Positions 1 through 8,165 of a stretch of DNA of 64,000 nt are shown here, piece by piece (position 1 is the first letter of the stretch; every line of letters starts with the position of its first letter). The DNA comes from Accumulibacter phosphatis (GTDB lineage Bacteria; Pseudomonadota; Gammaproteobacteria; Burkholderiales; Rhodocyclaceae). Below the pieces are notes generated by a model. The model was given only the letters and a program-made list of their open reading frames with translations. It was not told where the DNA came from and made no database searches. The stretch is from assembly GCF_000024165.1 (NCBI RefSeq), contig NC_013194.1:3782001-3846000 (forward strand). The letters are read 5' to 3'. The translations under genes were made by a program, and so were the position numbers.

Positions 1-217
1 CGCGGGCGATACTCAGGGCCTCACGCACTACGTTGAGATCACCAATGTGATTGGCGAGCAGAAGGATCAGGCGCGCATTGAGCAGCGCGCTCTGCGCGTC
101 GGAAAGCTCGCGATGCGCGTCGATCAATGCCTCATAGAAGTCGTCACCGGGAGAAAAGGCGCGAAAGTAGCGTTTATCCGGATCGCTGAAATTCGCCGCC
201 GTGTTGAGTGTCGCCAT
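1..217 (-). CDS. DUF2783 family small protein (3' end outside window)
   Basis: The reverse strand reads from an ATG at 215-217 to the window edge, giving 72 codons with no stop. The product begins MATLNTAANFSDPDKRYF and continues through a DAHRELSDAQSALLNARLIL stretch. That acidic helix with the (L)LLANHIGD segment is what I recall of the DUF2783 family, which is about 65-75 residues long, so only a few residues are probably missing. The start lies 12 bases after the stop of the FAD monooxygenase, so the two are almost certainly co-transcribed. DUF2783 genes commonly sit beside such a monooxygenase and an MBL-fold hydrolase. The biochemical role is unknown. Confidence 0.7.
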   Translation of the reverse strand, partial: MATLNTAANFSDPDKRYFRAFSPGDDFYEALIDAHRELSDAQSALLNARLILLLANHIGDLNVVREALSIAR

Positions 218-229
218 GGGGACTTCCTC

Positions 230-1900
230 TCAGACCCTGCCGATTGCACGCGCCAGGGCGGCAAGAACCCGTTCGCTGTCGATCGTGCGCCAGCGCGCGC
301 TGACATGCTGATCGGGGCGCACCAGATAGGCCGTACCGTTCCTGGCATCGTAACGTTCGGCATAACGGCCGGCGCTGTCCTCGAGGACGCGCAAGCCCCC
401 CGGTGCCACGCCGTCGCGAGCGGCCACCAGCACGACCTCGACGGCGACCGGCGCCGCACCGAGTGGTGCCAGCGCCGCCAGGGTCGTCGCATCGACGGCA
501 GCCGGCGTATCGACGTAGCACAACAACATGAAGCGGTCGCGCACGGCGTCGAGCAGCCAGAGTTCGCGTCCGGCCTCACGCAGCGGTGCGTCGTCCATCG
601 GCGCACCGGGGATCATCTCGCCGCGAAAGCATTCCGAGTCAGGCGTATTCAGCGACGACCCCTCAAGGACGGACGGCACCGACAGGCGGCCCGAGTTGAC
701 CAGGGCGCGCGCGAAGGGATACCTGCCCGCCAGGCTGAGCACGGCGTTGCGAAACGTCAGCGAAGCACTGCTACCCGGAGTGATGAACTCGGTCGATCGC
801 GTCGAGTTCATCAGGTTCTCGTCAGCGGCCAACTCGCGTTCTTCGGCGTAGCTGTCGAGCAGCGTTTCGGGTGCCTTACGATCGAGGACCAGATTGAGTT
901 TCCAGATCAGATTATCGGCGTCCTGGATTCCCGAGTTCGCGCCGCGCGCGCCGAAAGGGCTGACCTGGTGCGCCGCGTCGCCGACGAACAGCACCCGCCG
1001 ATGACGAAAATCCCGCATCCGCCGGCACTGGAAGGTATATACGCTGACCCACTCGAGATCGAATTGACGATCGTCACCGAGCATCGCCTTGATCCGCGGG
1101 ATCACGTGCTCAGGCTTCTTCTCTTCCTCTGGATCGGCCTGCCAGCCGAGCTGAAAATCGATACGCCAAACATTGTCGGGCTGCCGATGCAGCAACACCG
1201 ATTGCCCGCGGTGAAACGGCGGGTCGAACCAGAACCAGCGCTCGGCAGGAAAATCGGCCTTCATCACTACGTCGGCGATCAGGAAACGGTCCATGAAGAC
1301 CTTGCCCTCGACCTCGAGGTTGAGCATCCGGCGGAGGCTGCTGCGGGCCCCGTCGGCAGCGATCAACCAGTCGGTCTCGAGCGCGTAAACCCCGTCCGGC
1401 GTCTCCACCTGCAGCGTCGCCAGGTCGTCACTCTGGCACACGGCGACGACTTTGTTCTTCCAGCGCAGATCGACCAGGGGCAGCTCTTGTGCGCGTTTGA
1501 CGAGAAACTCTTCAAGGTAGTACTGCTGGAGGTTGATCATTCCCGGACGCTTGTGATCCGGCTGCGACAACAGCTGAAAATTGTAGACCTCGTCGTCGCG
1601 AAAGAAGGTTCGCCCGACGTTCCAACTGACGCCCTTGGCGACACAGCCATCGCCGACGCCAAGCCGGTCGAGCACTTCGAGCGCGCGTTTGGCGTAACAG
1701 ATGCCGCGCGAGCCGACCGAAACCGTGTCGTCGTCGTCGAGCAGCAGCACGGGGGTTCCGCGCTGCGCCAGATCGATCGCCGCCGCCAGACCGACTGGGC
1801 CGGCGCCGACGACAACCACCGCGTACCGTCGCGTCGCCCCTGCACGCAATTCGACTGGCGGCACATAGGCGTACTGCGGATGCCCGTAGGTACTCAGCAC
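230..1900 (-). CDS. FAD-dependent aromatic-ring monooxygenase (PHBH fold, MhpA-like)
   Basis: This 556-residue flavoprotein hydroxylase uses NAD(P)H and O2, probably on an aromatic substrate. The N-terminal dinucleotide motif GAGPVG lies near residues 32-37. A DG motif (AADGARSS) follows in the middle, and the GD motif FVGDAAHQVSPFGARGANSG marks the second FAD-binding element of the para-hydroxybenzoate hydroxylase fold. The C-terminal 120 residues resemble the thioredoxin-like domain of phenol hydroxylase/MhpA types. The open frame runs upstream to 2083 but would then overlap the MBL gene, so I chose the GTG at 1900 (VLSTYGHPQY), which follows that gene's stop by 46 bases. The start is moderately certain. 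The substrate cannot be read from sequence. The neighbours suggest a small aromatic-degradation unit. Confidence 0.85.
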   Translation of the reverse strand: MLSTYGHPQYAYVPPVELRAGATRRYAVVVVGAGPVGLAAAIDLAQRGTPVLLLDDDDTVSVGSRGICYAKRALEVLDRLGVGDGCVAKGVSWNVGRTFFRDDEVYNFQLLSQPDHKRPGMINLQQYYLEEFLVKRAQELPLVDLRWKNKVVAVCQSDDLATLQVETPDGVYALETDWLIAADGARSSLRRMLNLEVEGKVFMDRFLIADVVMKADFPAERWFWFDPPFHRGQSVLLHRQPDNVWRIDFQLGWQADPEEEKKPEHVIPRIKAMLGDDRQFDLEWVSVYTFQCRRMRDFRHRRVLFVGDAAHQVSPFGARGANSGIQDADNLIWKLNLVLDRKAPETLLDSYAEERELAADENLMNSTRSTEFITPGSSASLTFRNAVLSLAGRYPFARALVNSGRLSVPSVLEGSSLNTPDSECFRGEMIPGAPMDDAPLREAGRELWLLDAVRDRFMLLCYVDTPAAVDATTLAALAPLGAAPVAVEVVLVAARDGVAPGGLRVLEDSAGRYAERYDARNGTAYLVRPDQHVSARWRTIDSERVLAALARAIGRV

Positions 1901-1946
1901 GGATCGGTTCCGATCTTTCTGTATCGCTCGGCGGCGGCGTCGCGCC

Positions 1947-2912
1947 TCAGCCCTTTGCCTGCAGTGCGTGCCACATTTCCTTGTCACGCTCGGCGGTCCA
2001 GATCCGCGGATGGCTGATGCCGCTCGCTTCATCGACGGCGCGGACCACGTCGAAGGGCAGGCAATGCTCGTAGATGAAGACATGCGCGAACTTCGGATCC
2101 ATCGCCCGGCGTGTATGCGCCATCGCCTGCTCGAGGTTCATTCCGGCGGCGACGGCTTCCCTCGCACACGCAAACAGGGTGCCGACGAAATCGCTGGTGT
2201 AGTCGAGACCCCTGGCCACTTCGCCCGGGCTCGTCAGCGCCGGTCCGCGCCCCGGCAGCAGCTTATCGGCGCCGAGCGCGCGGATCACCGCCAGCGTCGC
2301 CGGCCAGTCCGCCAGCTGCGCGTCGCCGGTATAGCACGCGGCATCGCATTCCACGAGGTCCCCGGAGAACAGCACGCGTTCGGACGGTACCCAGACGACG
2401 GTGTCCCCCCGGGTATGGCCGGCACCGGGATGCATCACGCAGACCTCCAGGCCGCCCATCCACAGCGTCAGCGATTCCCGGAAGACCAGCGTTGGCCAAG
2501 TCAGTCCCGGGATCGACTCGAACGCCTGGAACAGGCGCGGGAAGCGCTCGTACTCCGATTGCATGTCCTGCGCACCTCGCTCGACGATCAACTCGTAGGT
2601 GCCCTGACTGGCAATGATCTCCTGCAGGCCTTGGCCGCGGTAAGCTGCGGCCCCGAGCACGCGTACGGCGTGGTAGTGGGAGAGCACGACGTACTTGATC
2701 GGCTTGTCGGTAAGCCGCCGAATCTCGGCGATCAGGCGCCCCGCCATCACCGGGGTGGCGAGGGTGTCAACGATCAGGACGCTTTCGTCGGTGATGATGA
2801 CGCCGGTGTTCGGGTCACCCTCGGCGGTGTAACCCCAGCAGTGCTCGGACAGCCGGACGAAAGTCGTGCGCTTCTCGTCCAGATCGGCAACCGATGCAAA
2901 TTGACTGTTCAT
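1947..2912 (-). CDS. MBL-fold metallo-hydrolase with atypical HYHAVR metal motif
   Basis: A 321-residue metallo-beta-lactamase-fold protein, probably cytoplasmic, first gene of a minus-strand trio with the FAD monooxygenase and DUF2783. The start is the ATG at 2910-2912 (MNSQFASVAD). Fold landmarks are visible: VLSHYHAVR where the family normally has HxHxDH, then PGAGHTRGD (third metal histidine) and LFSGDLVE (bridging aspartate). The Asp and third His of HxHxDH are replaced by Val-Arg, so binding of the second zinc is doubtful. From memory, a subfamily with this HYHAVRVLGA motif exists and sits beside the same partners, so this is likely a real variant rather than decay. Likely a hydrolase of an intermediate made by the monooxygenase, which is inference. 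Confidence 0.8.
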   Translation of the reverse strand: MNSQFASVADLDEKRTTFVRLSEHCWGYTAEGDPNTGVIITDESVLIVDTLATPVMAGRLIAEIRRLTDKPIKYVVLSHYHAVRVLGAAAYRGQGLQEIIASQGTYELIVERGAQDMQSEYERFPRLFQAFESIPGLTWPTLVFRESLTLWMGGLEVCVMHPGAGHTRGDTVVWVPSERVLFSGDLVECDAACYTGDAQLADWPATLAVIRALGADKLLPGRGPALTSPGEVARGLDYTSDFVGTLFACAREAVAAGMNLEQAMAHTRRAMDPKFAHVFIYEHCLPFDVVRAVDEASGISHPRIWTAERDKEMWHALQAKG

Positions 2913-2927
2913 GCGCTGCTCCGAAAG

Positions 2928-2951
2928 TTGGCTCCTGCGTTGGCTCCTGCG
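2928..2951 (-). repeat. two tandem 12-bp units upstream of the MBL gene
   Basis: The plus strand reads TTGGCTCCTGCG twice in a row. On the minus strand each copy contains AGGAG, a Shine-Dalgarno-like core, placed 16-40 bases before the MBL start. The true ribosome site is probably the closer CGGAG. The duplication may simply be slippage. Confidence 0.6.
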
Positions 2952-3203
2952 TGTCCTTCGGCGATTCTGTCTTTCGGGGTCGTTTCTGTCAATCCAACAC
3001 GACCCACCGCAGCGTCGCGGTGCCCCGGTCGGCGGGAACACCTGCCGGTGGCCACCGCCACCGGGATCGCCCGCATCACTTGCCAGCGGCGACGTTATGG
3101 CGTCTAATCGCCAGGCTTTCCCGCTCCGTGGCTCCGCGGATCCAGGCGCTCCGCCGATGCGCTGCCGCCGACAGTCGCGCGCGGGCAAACGGAGGAACCG
3201 CAC

Positions 3204-3650
3204 GTGTTTTCGCCCGAATGGTGGCACTGGATCGTCCTCGGACTCGCCCTGACGATGGCCGAGATGGCCATCCCCGCCTTCTTTGTCGTCTGGTTCGGGA
3301 TTGCCGCGGCCGGCGTCGGACTGATCCTGCTAGCCGCACCCGACATCGGCTTTTCGACCCAGATCCTGCTCTGGGCGGCGTTGTCGGCGGCGCTGGTCGC
3401 CATCTGGTTCCGCTATCTGAAGCCTCGCACGATGACCGCAGTCGGCACCTCGGCGGCAACCGTAGCCGGCGAGGTCGGCATCCTGGTGGCCAGCATCACC
3501 CCGGATAGCCGTGGTCAGGTGCGTTTTCAGAAGCCGATTCTCGGCTCCGATTCCTGGGAATGCTATTCGGAAACGACGATTCAGGCCGGCGAACGCGTTC
3601 GCGCCGTCGCCGTCGAAGGGAGCTACATCAAAGTGGAGAAAGCAAGATGA
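3204..3650 (+). CDS. NfeD-family membrane protein
   Basis: A 148-residue inner-membrane protein of the short NfeD type: two to three N-terminal hydrophobic helices (from WHWIVLGLALTMAEM onward) followed by a C-terminal OB-fold-like domain ending GSYIKVEKAR. Such proteins partner with SPFH/stomatin proteins, and here the partner gene follows with an ATGA overlap (its ATG at 3647 lies inside this gene's stop). The start is GTG at 3204, supported by a strong GGAGG at 3191-3195. NfeD-stomatin pairs are linked to membrane microdomain organisation. The exact role in this organism is unknown. Confidence 0.88.
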   Translation: MFSPEWWHWIVLGLALTMAEMAIPAFFVVWFGIAAAGVGLILLAAPDIGFSTQILLWAALSAALVAIWFRYLKPRTMTAVGTSAATVAGEVGILVASITPDSRGQVRFQKPILGSDSWECYSETTIQAGERVRAVAVEGSYIKVEKAR

Positions 3651-4513
3651 CCGGCATGACCGTTTTTTCACTCGTCCTTCTCGTGTTCGTCGCGGTCACC
3701 GTCGCCTACGGCGTGCGCATCGTTCCGCAGGGCGAGGAGTGGATCGTGCAGCGCCTCGGCAAGTATTGCATGACACTGCTGCCGGGGCTGCGCTTCATCA
3801 TTCCCTACGTCGACATCGTCTCCTACAAGGTGACCACCAAGGACATCATTCTCGATGTCCAGGAACAGGAAGTGATCACGCGCGACAATGCCGTGATCGT
3901 GGTCAACGCCATTGCCTTCATCAAGGTCACCGACCCGGTGAAAGCCGTTTACGGCGTCCAGGATTATTCGGAGGCCATTCGCAACATGATCATGACCACC
4001 CTGCGCTCGATCGTCGGCGACATGGAGCTGGATCAGGCACTGTCGTCACGCGACACCATCAAGGCACGCCTGAAAGCCGGGGTCGCCGACGAAGCGCTGG
4101 ACTGGGGTCTGACCGTCAAATCGGTCGAGATCCAGGACATCAAACCCTCGCAGTCGATGCAGCGCGCCATGGAAATGCAGGCCTCGGCCGAGCGCGAGCG
4201 CAAGGCCATGGTGACGCGCGCCGAAGGCGAAAAACAGTCGATGATCCTGACCGCCGAAGCGCGCCTGGAATCGGCCAAGCGTGATGCGGAAGCCCAGGTT
4301 ACCCTCGCCGAGGCATCGTCGCAGGCTATCACCAAGGTCAATGGGGCGTTCGGCAACAACGAACTGCCGATGCTGTACCTACTCGGCGAAAAATACATAA
4401 CCAGCCTCACGCGGATCGCCGAGTCCGACAACGCCAAGCTCGTGCTCCTGCCGGCCGATCTGCAGAGTACCCTGCGCGGACTCTTCCAGCGCTTGCCCGG
4501 GAGCGGACCGTGA
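3647..4513 (+). CDS. qmcA: SPFH/stomatin-family protein (QmcA-like)
   Basis: A 288-residue membrane-anchored SPFH (band 7) protein. One N-terminal hydrophobic helix (residues about 5-22) is followed by YGVRIVPQGEEWIVQRLGK, the start of the SPFH domain. Next comes a charged helical region (QASAERERKAMVTRAEGEKQ, a typical oligomerising coiled segment) and a C-terminal stretch. Family members form large ring or cage assemblies in the inner membrane and often modulate membrane proteases such as FtsH. Translation is coupled to nfeD by an ATGA overlap. The AGCAAG just before the ATG is weak, so coupling probably matters. The assignment is secure at family level, and the symbol is by analogy to E. 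coli. Confidence 0.88.
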   Translation: MTGMTVFSLVLLVFVAVTVAYGVRIVPQGEEWIVQRLGKYCMTLLPGLRFIIPYVDIVSYKVTTKDIILDVQEQEVITRDNAVIVVNAIAFIKVTDPVKAVYGVQDYSEAIRNMIMTTLRSIVGDMELDQALSSRDTIKARLKAGVADEALDWGLTVKSVEIQDIKPSQSMQRAMEMQASAERERKAMVTRAEGEKQSMILTAEARLESAKRDAEAQVTLAEASSQAITKVNGAFGNNELPMLYLLGEKYITSLTRIAESDNAKLVLLPADLQSTLRGLFQRLPGSGP

Positions 4514-4616
4514 GCCGCTGTGGCGATGCGGCCACCTGGGTCGTCGAGCGCACCGCGTTCACCGCGACGACCTGCCGCCCGTCCCGGGCAGGAACTTTGC
4601 TCCCGGGCGCGATGCA

Positions 4617-4760
4617 ATGAACGCCGGGTGGATCGTCTTTGGTCTGTGTGTCGTCTTCGTTCTCGGCGCCGCGATCCCCCTCATCAGGACCCGCGGCGGC
4701 GACAAGGCGCCTCCCCTGCCACGCCGGGACACCCTGCGCGACTGGCGCAACGAAAAGTAG
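4617..4760 (+). CDS. 47-residue single-pass membrane micro-protein
   Basis: A small reading frame from ATG 4617 to TAG 4758-4760. The product starts MNAGWIVFGLCVVFVLGAAI, a clear transmembrane helix, and ends in a basic/acidic cytoplasmic tail (RRDTLRDWRNEK). It follows the SPFH gene on the same strand 103 bases downstream. In betaproteobacteria a tiny membrane protein of this shape is commonly annotated beside small membrane operons. I do not recognise a named family. No good Shine-Dalgarno lies at normal spacing. A 36-codon frame starting GTG at 4510 (overlapping the SPFH stop) ends exactly in an ATGA overlap with this start and could supply translational coupling. Confidence 0.55.
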   Translation: MNAGWIVFGLCVVFVLGAAIPLIRTRGGDKAPPLPRRDTLRDWRNEK

Positions 4761-4821
4761 CGTCGCTGCCGTCGGCCAATCCCAGGCGGGACGAGTGCGA
4801 CGGCCCAGGCGCGGACCAGCG

Positions 4822-6144
4822 CTACCGACGACCGATCGAAAAGTACTCAAGCCCCGCCCGGCGGGGCACTGCGGGATCGTAGAGATTGCGGCCGTCGAAT
4901 ATCACCGGCGTCTTGAGCAGCGACTTGATCGCCGCAAAATTCGGGGCGCGAAACTCCTTCCACTCCGTGACGATCGCCAATACATCGGCACCCTTGAGGG
5001 CCTCCATCGGCATGCTGGCAAACTCGATGCGCGTTTCGCCGGCAAAGATGCGCTGTGCCTCACGCGTCGCTGCGGGATCATAGGCCCGGACGCGCGCACC
5101 CCGCGCCAACAGGTCCGCGATGAGCACGCGGCTGGGCGCCTCACGCATGTCGTCGGTGTTGGGTTTGAACGCCAGGCCCCAGAGAGCGATCGTCATGCCC
5201 GACAGGTCCTCGCCGAGGCGTTTGACGATCTTTTGCGTGAGCACCGCCTTCTGGGCCTGGTTGACTTCCTCCGCCGCCTGCACCACCTTGAGTTCATGAC
5301 CCGCGGCGCGCGCCGTGCGCAGCAGGGCCTGTACGTCTTTCGGGAAGCATGAGCCGCCGTAACCGACGCCGGGGTACAGGAAGTCGAAACCTATCCGGGG
5401 GTCGGAACCAATGCCCTTGCGCACCAGTTCAATATCCGCCTGCAGACTTTCGCTCAGGTTCGCCAGATCGTTCATGAAACTGATGCGTGTCGCCAGCATC
5501 GCGTTGGCGGCGTACTTGGTCAACTCCGCGCTTTTCACATCCATGATCAGCAAACGCTCGTGGTTACGCTGGAAGGGGGCGTATAGCTCGCGCATCAGGT
5601 CCAGGGCACGAGCGTCCTGACCGCCGACGACAATACGGTCCGGCTTCATGAAGTCGTCAACAGCAGCGCCCTCTTTCAGGAACTCGGGATTGGAAACGAC
5701 GCTGAATTCGATGGTCAGCCGACGCTGAGCAAGCTCATCGGCAATGACGGCGCTTACCTGTTCGGCCGTGCCCACGGGCACCGTGGATTTGTTCACGACG
5801 ACCTTGTACTCCGTCATGAAGCGACCGACATTGCGCGCGCCCGCCATCACACTATCCAGGTCGGCAGAACCGTCCTGATCCGGGGGCGTGCCGACGGCGA
5901 TGAATTGCAGCAAACCATGGTCCACGGCTTCTTCGATATCGGTGGTAAAGCGCAGGCGACCAGCCGCCACGTTACGCTTGACCATCCACTCGAGGCCTGG
6001 CTCGAAAATCGGGATACTCCCTTCCTGAAGCAGGCGAATCTTTTCAGCATCGAGGTCGAGACAGAGAACGTCATTGCCGACGTCGGCCAAACAGGTGCCG
6101 GAAACCAGCCCCACGTAGCCGGTACCGATGACCGTGATTTTCAT
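4822..6144 (-). CDS. ugd: UDP-glucose 6-dehydrogenase
   Basis: A 440-residue cytosolic NAD-dependent enzyme oxidising UDP-glucose to UDP-glucuronate, the first dedicated precursor of L-Ara4N. The N-terminal Rossmann motif is GTGYVGLVSG (residues 7-16). The catalytic cysteine lies in GVGYGGSCFPKDVQAL, with the conserved Lys just after it. The C-terminal UDP-binding domain includes WGLAFKPNTDDMREAPS. Length matches the family. It is the last gene of the arn operon, 33 bases downstream of arnD, so substrate supply and lipid A modification are encoded together. Its 3' end carries a strong GC hairpin. Confidence 0.96.
   Translation of the reverse strand: MKITVIGTGYVGLVSGTCLADVGNDVLCLDLDAEKIRLLQEGSIPIFEPGLEWMVKRNVAAGRLRFTTDIEEAVDHGLLQFIAVGTPPDQDGSADLDSVMAGARNVGRFMTEYKVVVNKSTVPVGTAEQVSAVIADELAQRRLTIEFSVVSNPEFLKEGAAVDDFMKPDRIVVGGQDARALDLMRELYAPFQRNHERLLIMDVKSAELTKYAANAMLATRISFMNDLANLSESLQADIELVRKGIGSDPRIGFDFLYPGVGYGGSCFPKDVQALLRTARAAGHELKVVQAAEEVNQAQKAVLTQKIVKRLGEDLSGMTIALWGLAFKPNTDDMREAPSRVLIADLLARGARVRAYDPAATREAQRIFAGETRIEFASMPMEALKGADVLAIVTEWKEFRAPNFAAIKSLLKTPVIFDGRNLYDPAVPRRAGLEYFSIGRR
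4851..4867. other. perfect GC palindrome in the 3' end of ugd
   Basis: GCCCCGCC and GGCGGGGC form 8-bp arms around a single C. The element lies within the last codons of ugd and lacks a following T-run on either strand, so it is a possible mRNA-stabilising or pausing hairpin rather than a clear terminator. Confidence 0.4.
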
Positions 6145-6177
6145 GTCAATCCCCCTCCTGCAGCCGAACGCTGCGAA

Positions 6178-7101
6178 TCAACGCAAAGCCTCTCGGCGTA
6201 TCTCGGCTCCCTGCACCAGGAGTTCGCCAGAGCGACCCGGCACCGTGCCCCAGACTATCTCGTGGCGAGGCAGCGTCACCGGGTCCAGCTCCGCGCGCAG
6301 TTGGCGCAAGGCAGCCAGCGTATAGCCCTGCTGCTGCCAGCCCAGGAGCAGCTTTTCGAGCACAGGCAACAGCTTCATGCCCTCCAGCTCGGCGTGCAGC
6401 GTGAATACGTGGCCGGTGGCAGGAGCTTCCCGCGTCAGCGACAGGAGGTGCTCGTGGACGTTTGTCTCGTCGAGCCCATCCACACCAATCAGTTCGTCCA
6501 GCGTCGGCAGGGTGGTGGGCAGTTGCGGGACGTTGACCTCTTCGCCATTCCACACCGGGATGAAAGGCCGCCAGCCGCGACAGTCGGACGCGTGGGTAAA
6601 GCGCAGATCCCGGATCAGGCGCAGGGCGTGCAGATTCATCTGCCAACCGGCTGCACCATGGACGGTGGCAGCAGCCTTGAAGAGAGCGGCGTAGCGGTCA
6701 GCGGCCAGCACCATCTCCCGTTCCGTCCAAGCCGGACCCTCGCCGCGGACGCCGTCCTGCCAGGAAATGTGGTCCCAGCAGTGGATGCCCGTCTCGAAGC
6801 CGGCATCGCGGACGCCGCACAGGAGGTCGGCGCAACGCCGGCCGATGTCCGGTCCCGGCAGCAGGGTACCGTACATCAGAGTCCTGAGTCCGTAATGGGA
6901 GAGCACCGACGTGCGCGACACCTTCTGCATGAAGCCCGGACGGAAGGCGCGCTTGATCGCGCGGCCGGTGTGGTCGGGACCCAGGGAGAAGAGAAAGGTA
7001 GCGTCGGCAGCGTAACGGCGCAGCAGTTCCACCAGGCGCGGCACGCCGATCCGGGTGCCGCGGTACGTGTCGACGTCGACTTTGAGGACGAGTTGAGGCA
7101 T
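6178..7101 (-). CDS. arnD: 4-deoxy-4-formamido-L-arabinose-phosphoundecaprenol deformylase
   Basis: A 307-residue polysaccharide-deacetylase-fold enzyme that removes the formyl group from undecaprenyl-phosphate-Ara4FN at the inner membrane, making the step committed. VDVDTYRGTR at residues 8-17 supplies the metal/catalytic aspartates. GIHCWDHISWQD supplies the His-x3-His metal pair, and HVFTLHAELEG is the C-terminal histidine motif. Length agrees with E. coli ArnD. It starts 15 bases after the stop of the arnA decarboxylase gene and lies upstream of ugd, both on the same strand. Confidence 0.93.
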   Translation of the reverse strand: MPQLVLKVDVDTYRGTRIGVPRLVELLRRYAADATFLFSLGPDHTGRAIKRAFRPGFMQKVSRTSVLSHYGLRTLMYGTLLPGPDIGRRCADLLCGVRDAGFETGIHCWDHISWQDGVRGEGPAWTEREMVLAADRYAALFKAAATVHGAAGWQMNLHALRLIRDLRFTHASDCRGWRPFIPVWNGEEVNVPQLPTTLPTLDELIGVDGLDETNVHEHLLSLTREAPATGHVFTLHAELEGMKLLPVLEKLLLGWQQQGYTLAALRQLRAELDPVTLPRHEIVWGTVPGRSGELLVQGAEIRREALR

Positions 7102-7116
7102 GCGCCGTGACTATCG

Positions 7117-8160
7117 TCAATCCATCAACTTGCGCGCTTCGGCCACGTCACCCCGATAGGCTTCGAAAATCCCCCGCAGCGCGTCCTCGAAACGGACCTT
7201 CGGCTCCCAGCCCAGATCGGTCCGGGTGTTGTCGATTTTGGGCACCCGGTGAAACGTATCCTGGTAGCCCGAGCCGTAGTACTCTGCGGAGGAGGTCTCC
7301 AGGACCCTCACCCGGGCGGCGGAGGCCGCGTATTCCGGGTACTCCCTGGCCAGGTCCAGCATCAGCGTCGCCAGTTCGCGAATGGAGTAGTTGTTCTTCG
7401 GATTGCCGATGTTGTAGATCTTGCCGTTGGCGACGCCGTCCTTGTTCTCGATGATCTTCATCAGGGCGTCGATGCCGTCGCTCACGTAAGTAAAGGAACG
7501 TTTCTGCGCACCGCCGTCGACCAGTTTGATCGGTTCGCCGCGCACGATGTGGCCGAGGAACTGCGTGATCACCCGCGACGAGCCTTCCTTTGGCGTGTGG
7601 ATCGAATCCAGGCCGGGGCCGATCCAGTTGAAGGGGCGGATCAGCGTGTACTGCAAACCCTCCTGCTGGCCGTAGGCGTGGATCACGCGATCCATCATCT
7701 GTTTGGCGCAGGCGTAGATCCAGCGCGGCTTGTTGATCGGGCCGTAGACCAGTGGCGAATTCTCGGGATCGAATTCGGGATCCTGGCACATCCCGTACAC
7801 CTCGGAAGTCGAAGGAAAGATGACGCGCTTCCGGTATTTGACCGCTTGGCGGACGATCGGCAGGTTGGCCTCGAAGTCCAGTTCAAAAACCCGCAGCGGC
7901 TCCTTGACATAAGTCGCCGGCGTGGCGATCGCCACCAGCGGCAGAATCACATCGCACTTGCGCACGTGATACTCGATCCACTCCTTGCTGATGGTGATGT
8001 CGCCCTCGAAGAAATGGAAGCGCTCGTGGCCCAACAGGTCCGCGACACGCTCGCTGTTGAGGTCCATGCCATAGACCTCCCAGTCGGTGCTGGCGATGAT
8101 GCTTTGCGAGAGATGATGACCGATGAAGCCGTTGACGCCGAGAATGAGGACTTTTTTCAT
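7117..8160 (-). CDS. arnA: UDP-glucuronate decarboxylase half of ArnA (separate gene)
   Basis: A 347-residue NAD-dependent short-chain dehydrogenase-fold protein equivalent to the C-terminal half of E. coli ArnA, oxidising and decarboxylating UDP-glucuronate to UDP-Ara4O. It begins MKKVLILGVNGFIGHHL (GxxGxxG) at the ATG 8158-8160. PSTSEVYG carries the catalytic Ser/Thr region, and WIYACAKQMMDRVIHAYG holds the Tyr/Lys-type pair in slightly altered form (YxxxK = YACAK). In E. coli both activities are fused. Here the formyltransferase is a separate gene ending 5 bases upstream. A hexameric fusion is therefore absent and any complex must form between subunits. Confidence 0.92.
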   Translation of the reverse strand: MKKVLILGVNGFIGHHLSQSIIASTDWEVYGMDLNSERVADLLGHERFHFFEGDITISKEWIEYHVRKCDVILPLVAIATPATYVKEPLRVFELDFEANLPIVRQAVKYRKRVIFPSTSEVYGMCQDPEFDPENSPLVYGPINKPRWIYACAKQMMDRVIHAYGQQEGLQYTLIRPFNWIGPGLDSIHTPKEGSSRVITQFLGHIVRGEPIKLVDGGAQKRSFTYVSDGIDALMKIIENKDGVANGKIYNIGNPKNNYSIRELATLMLDLAREYPEYAASAARVRVLETSSAEYYGSGYQDTFHRVPKIDNTRTDLGWEPKVRFEDALRGIFEAYRGDVAEARKLMD

Positions 8161-8165
8161 GGGAT

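Noticed and set aside
47..2017. A 656-codon plus-strand frame antisense to the FAD monooxygenase gene
   Set aside because: The opposite strand encodes clear FAD-binding motifs, and the plus-strand product is Arg/His-rich without any domain. It is a codon-bias shadow.
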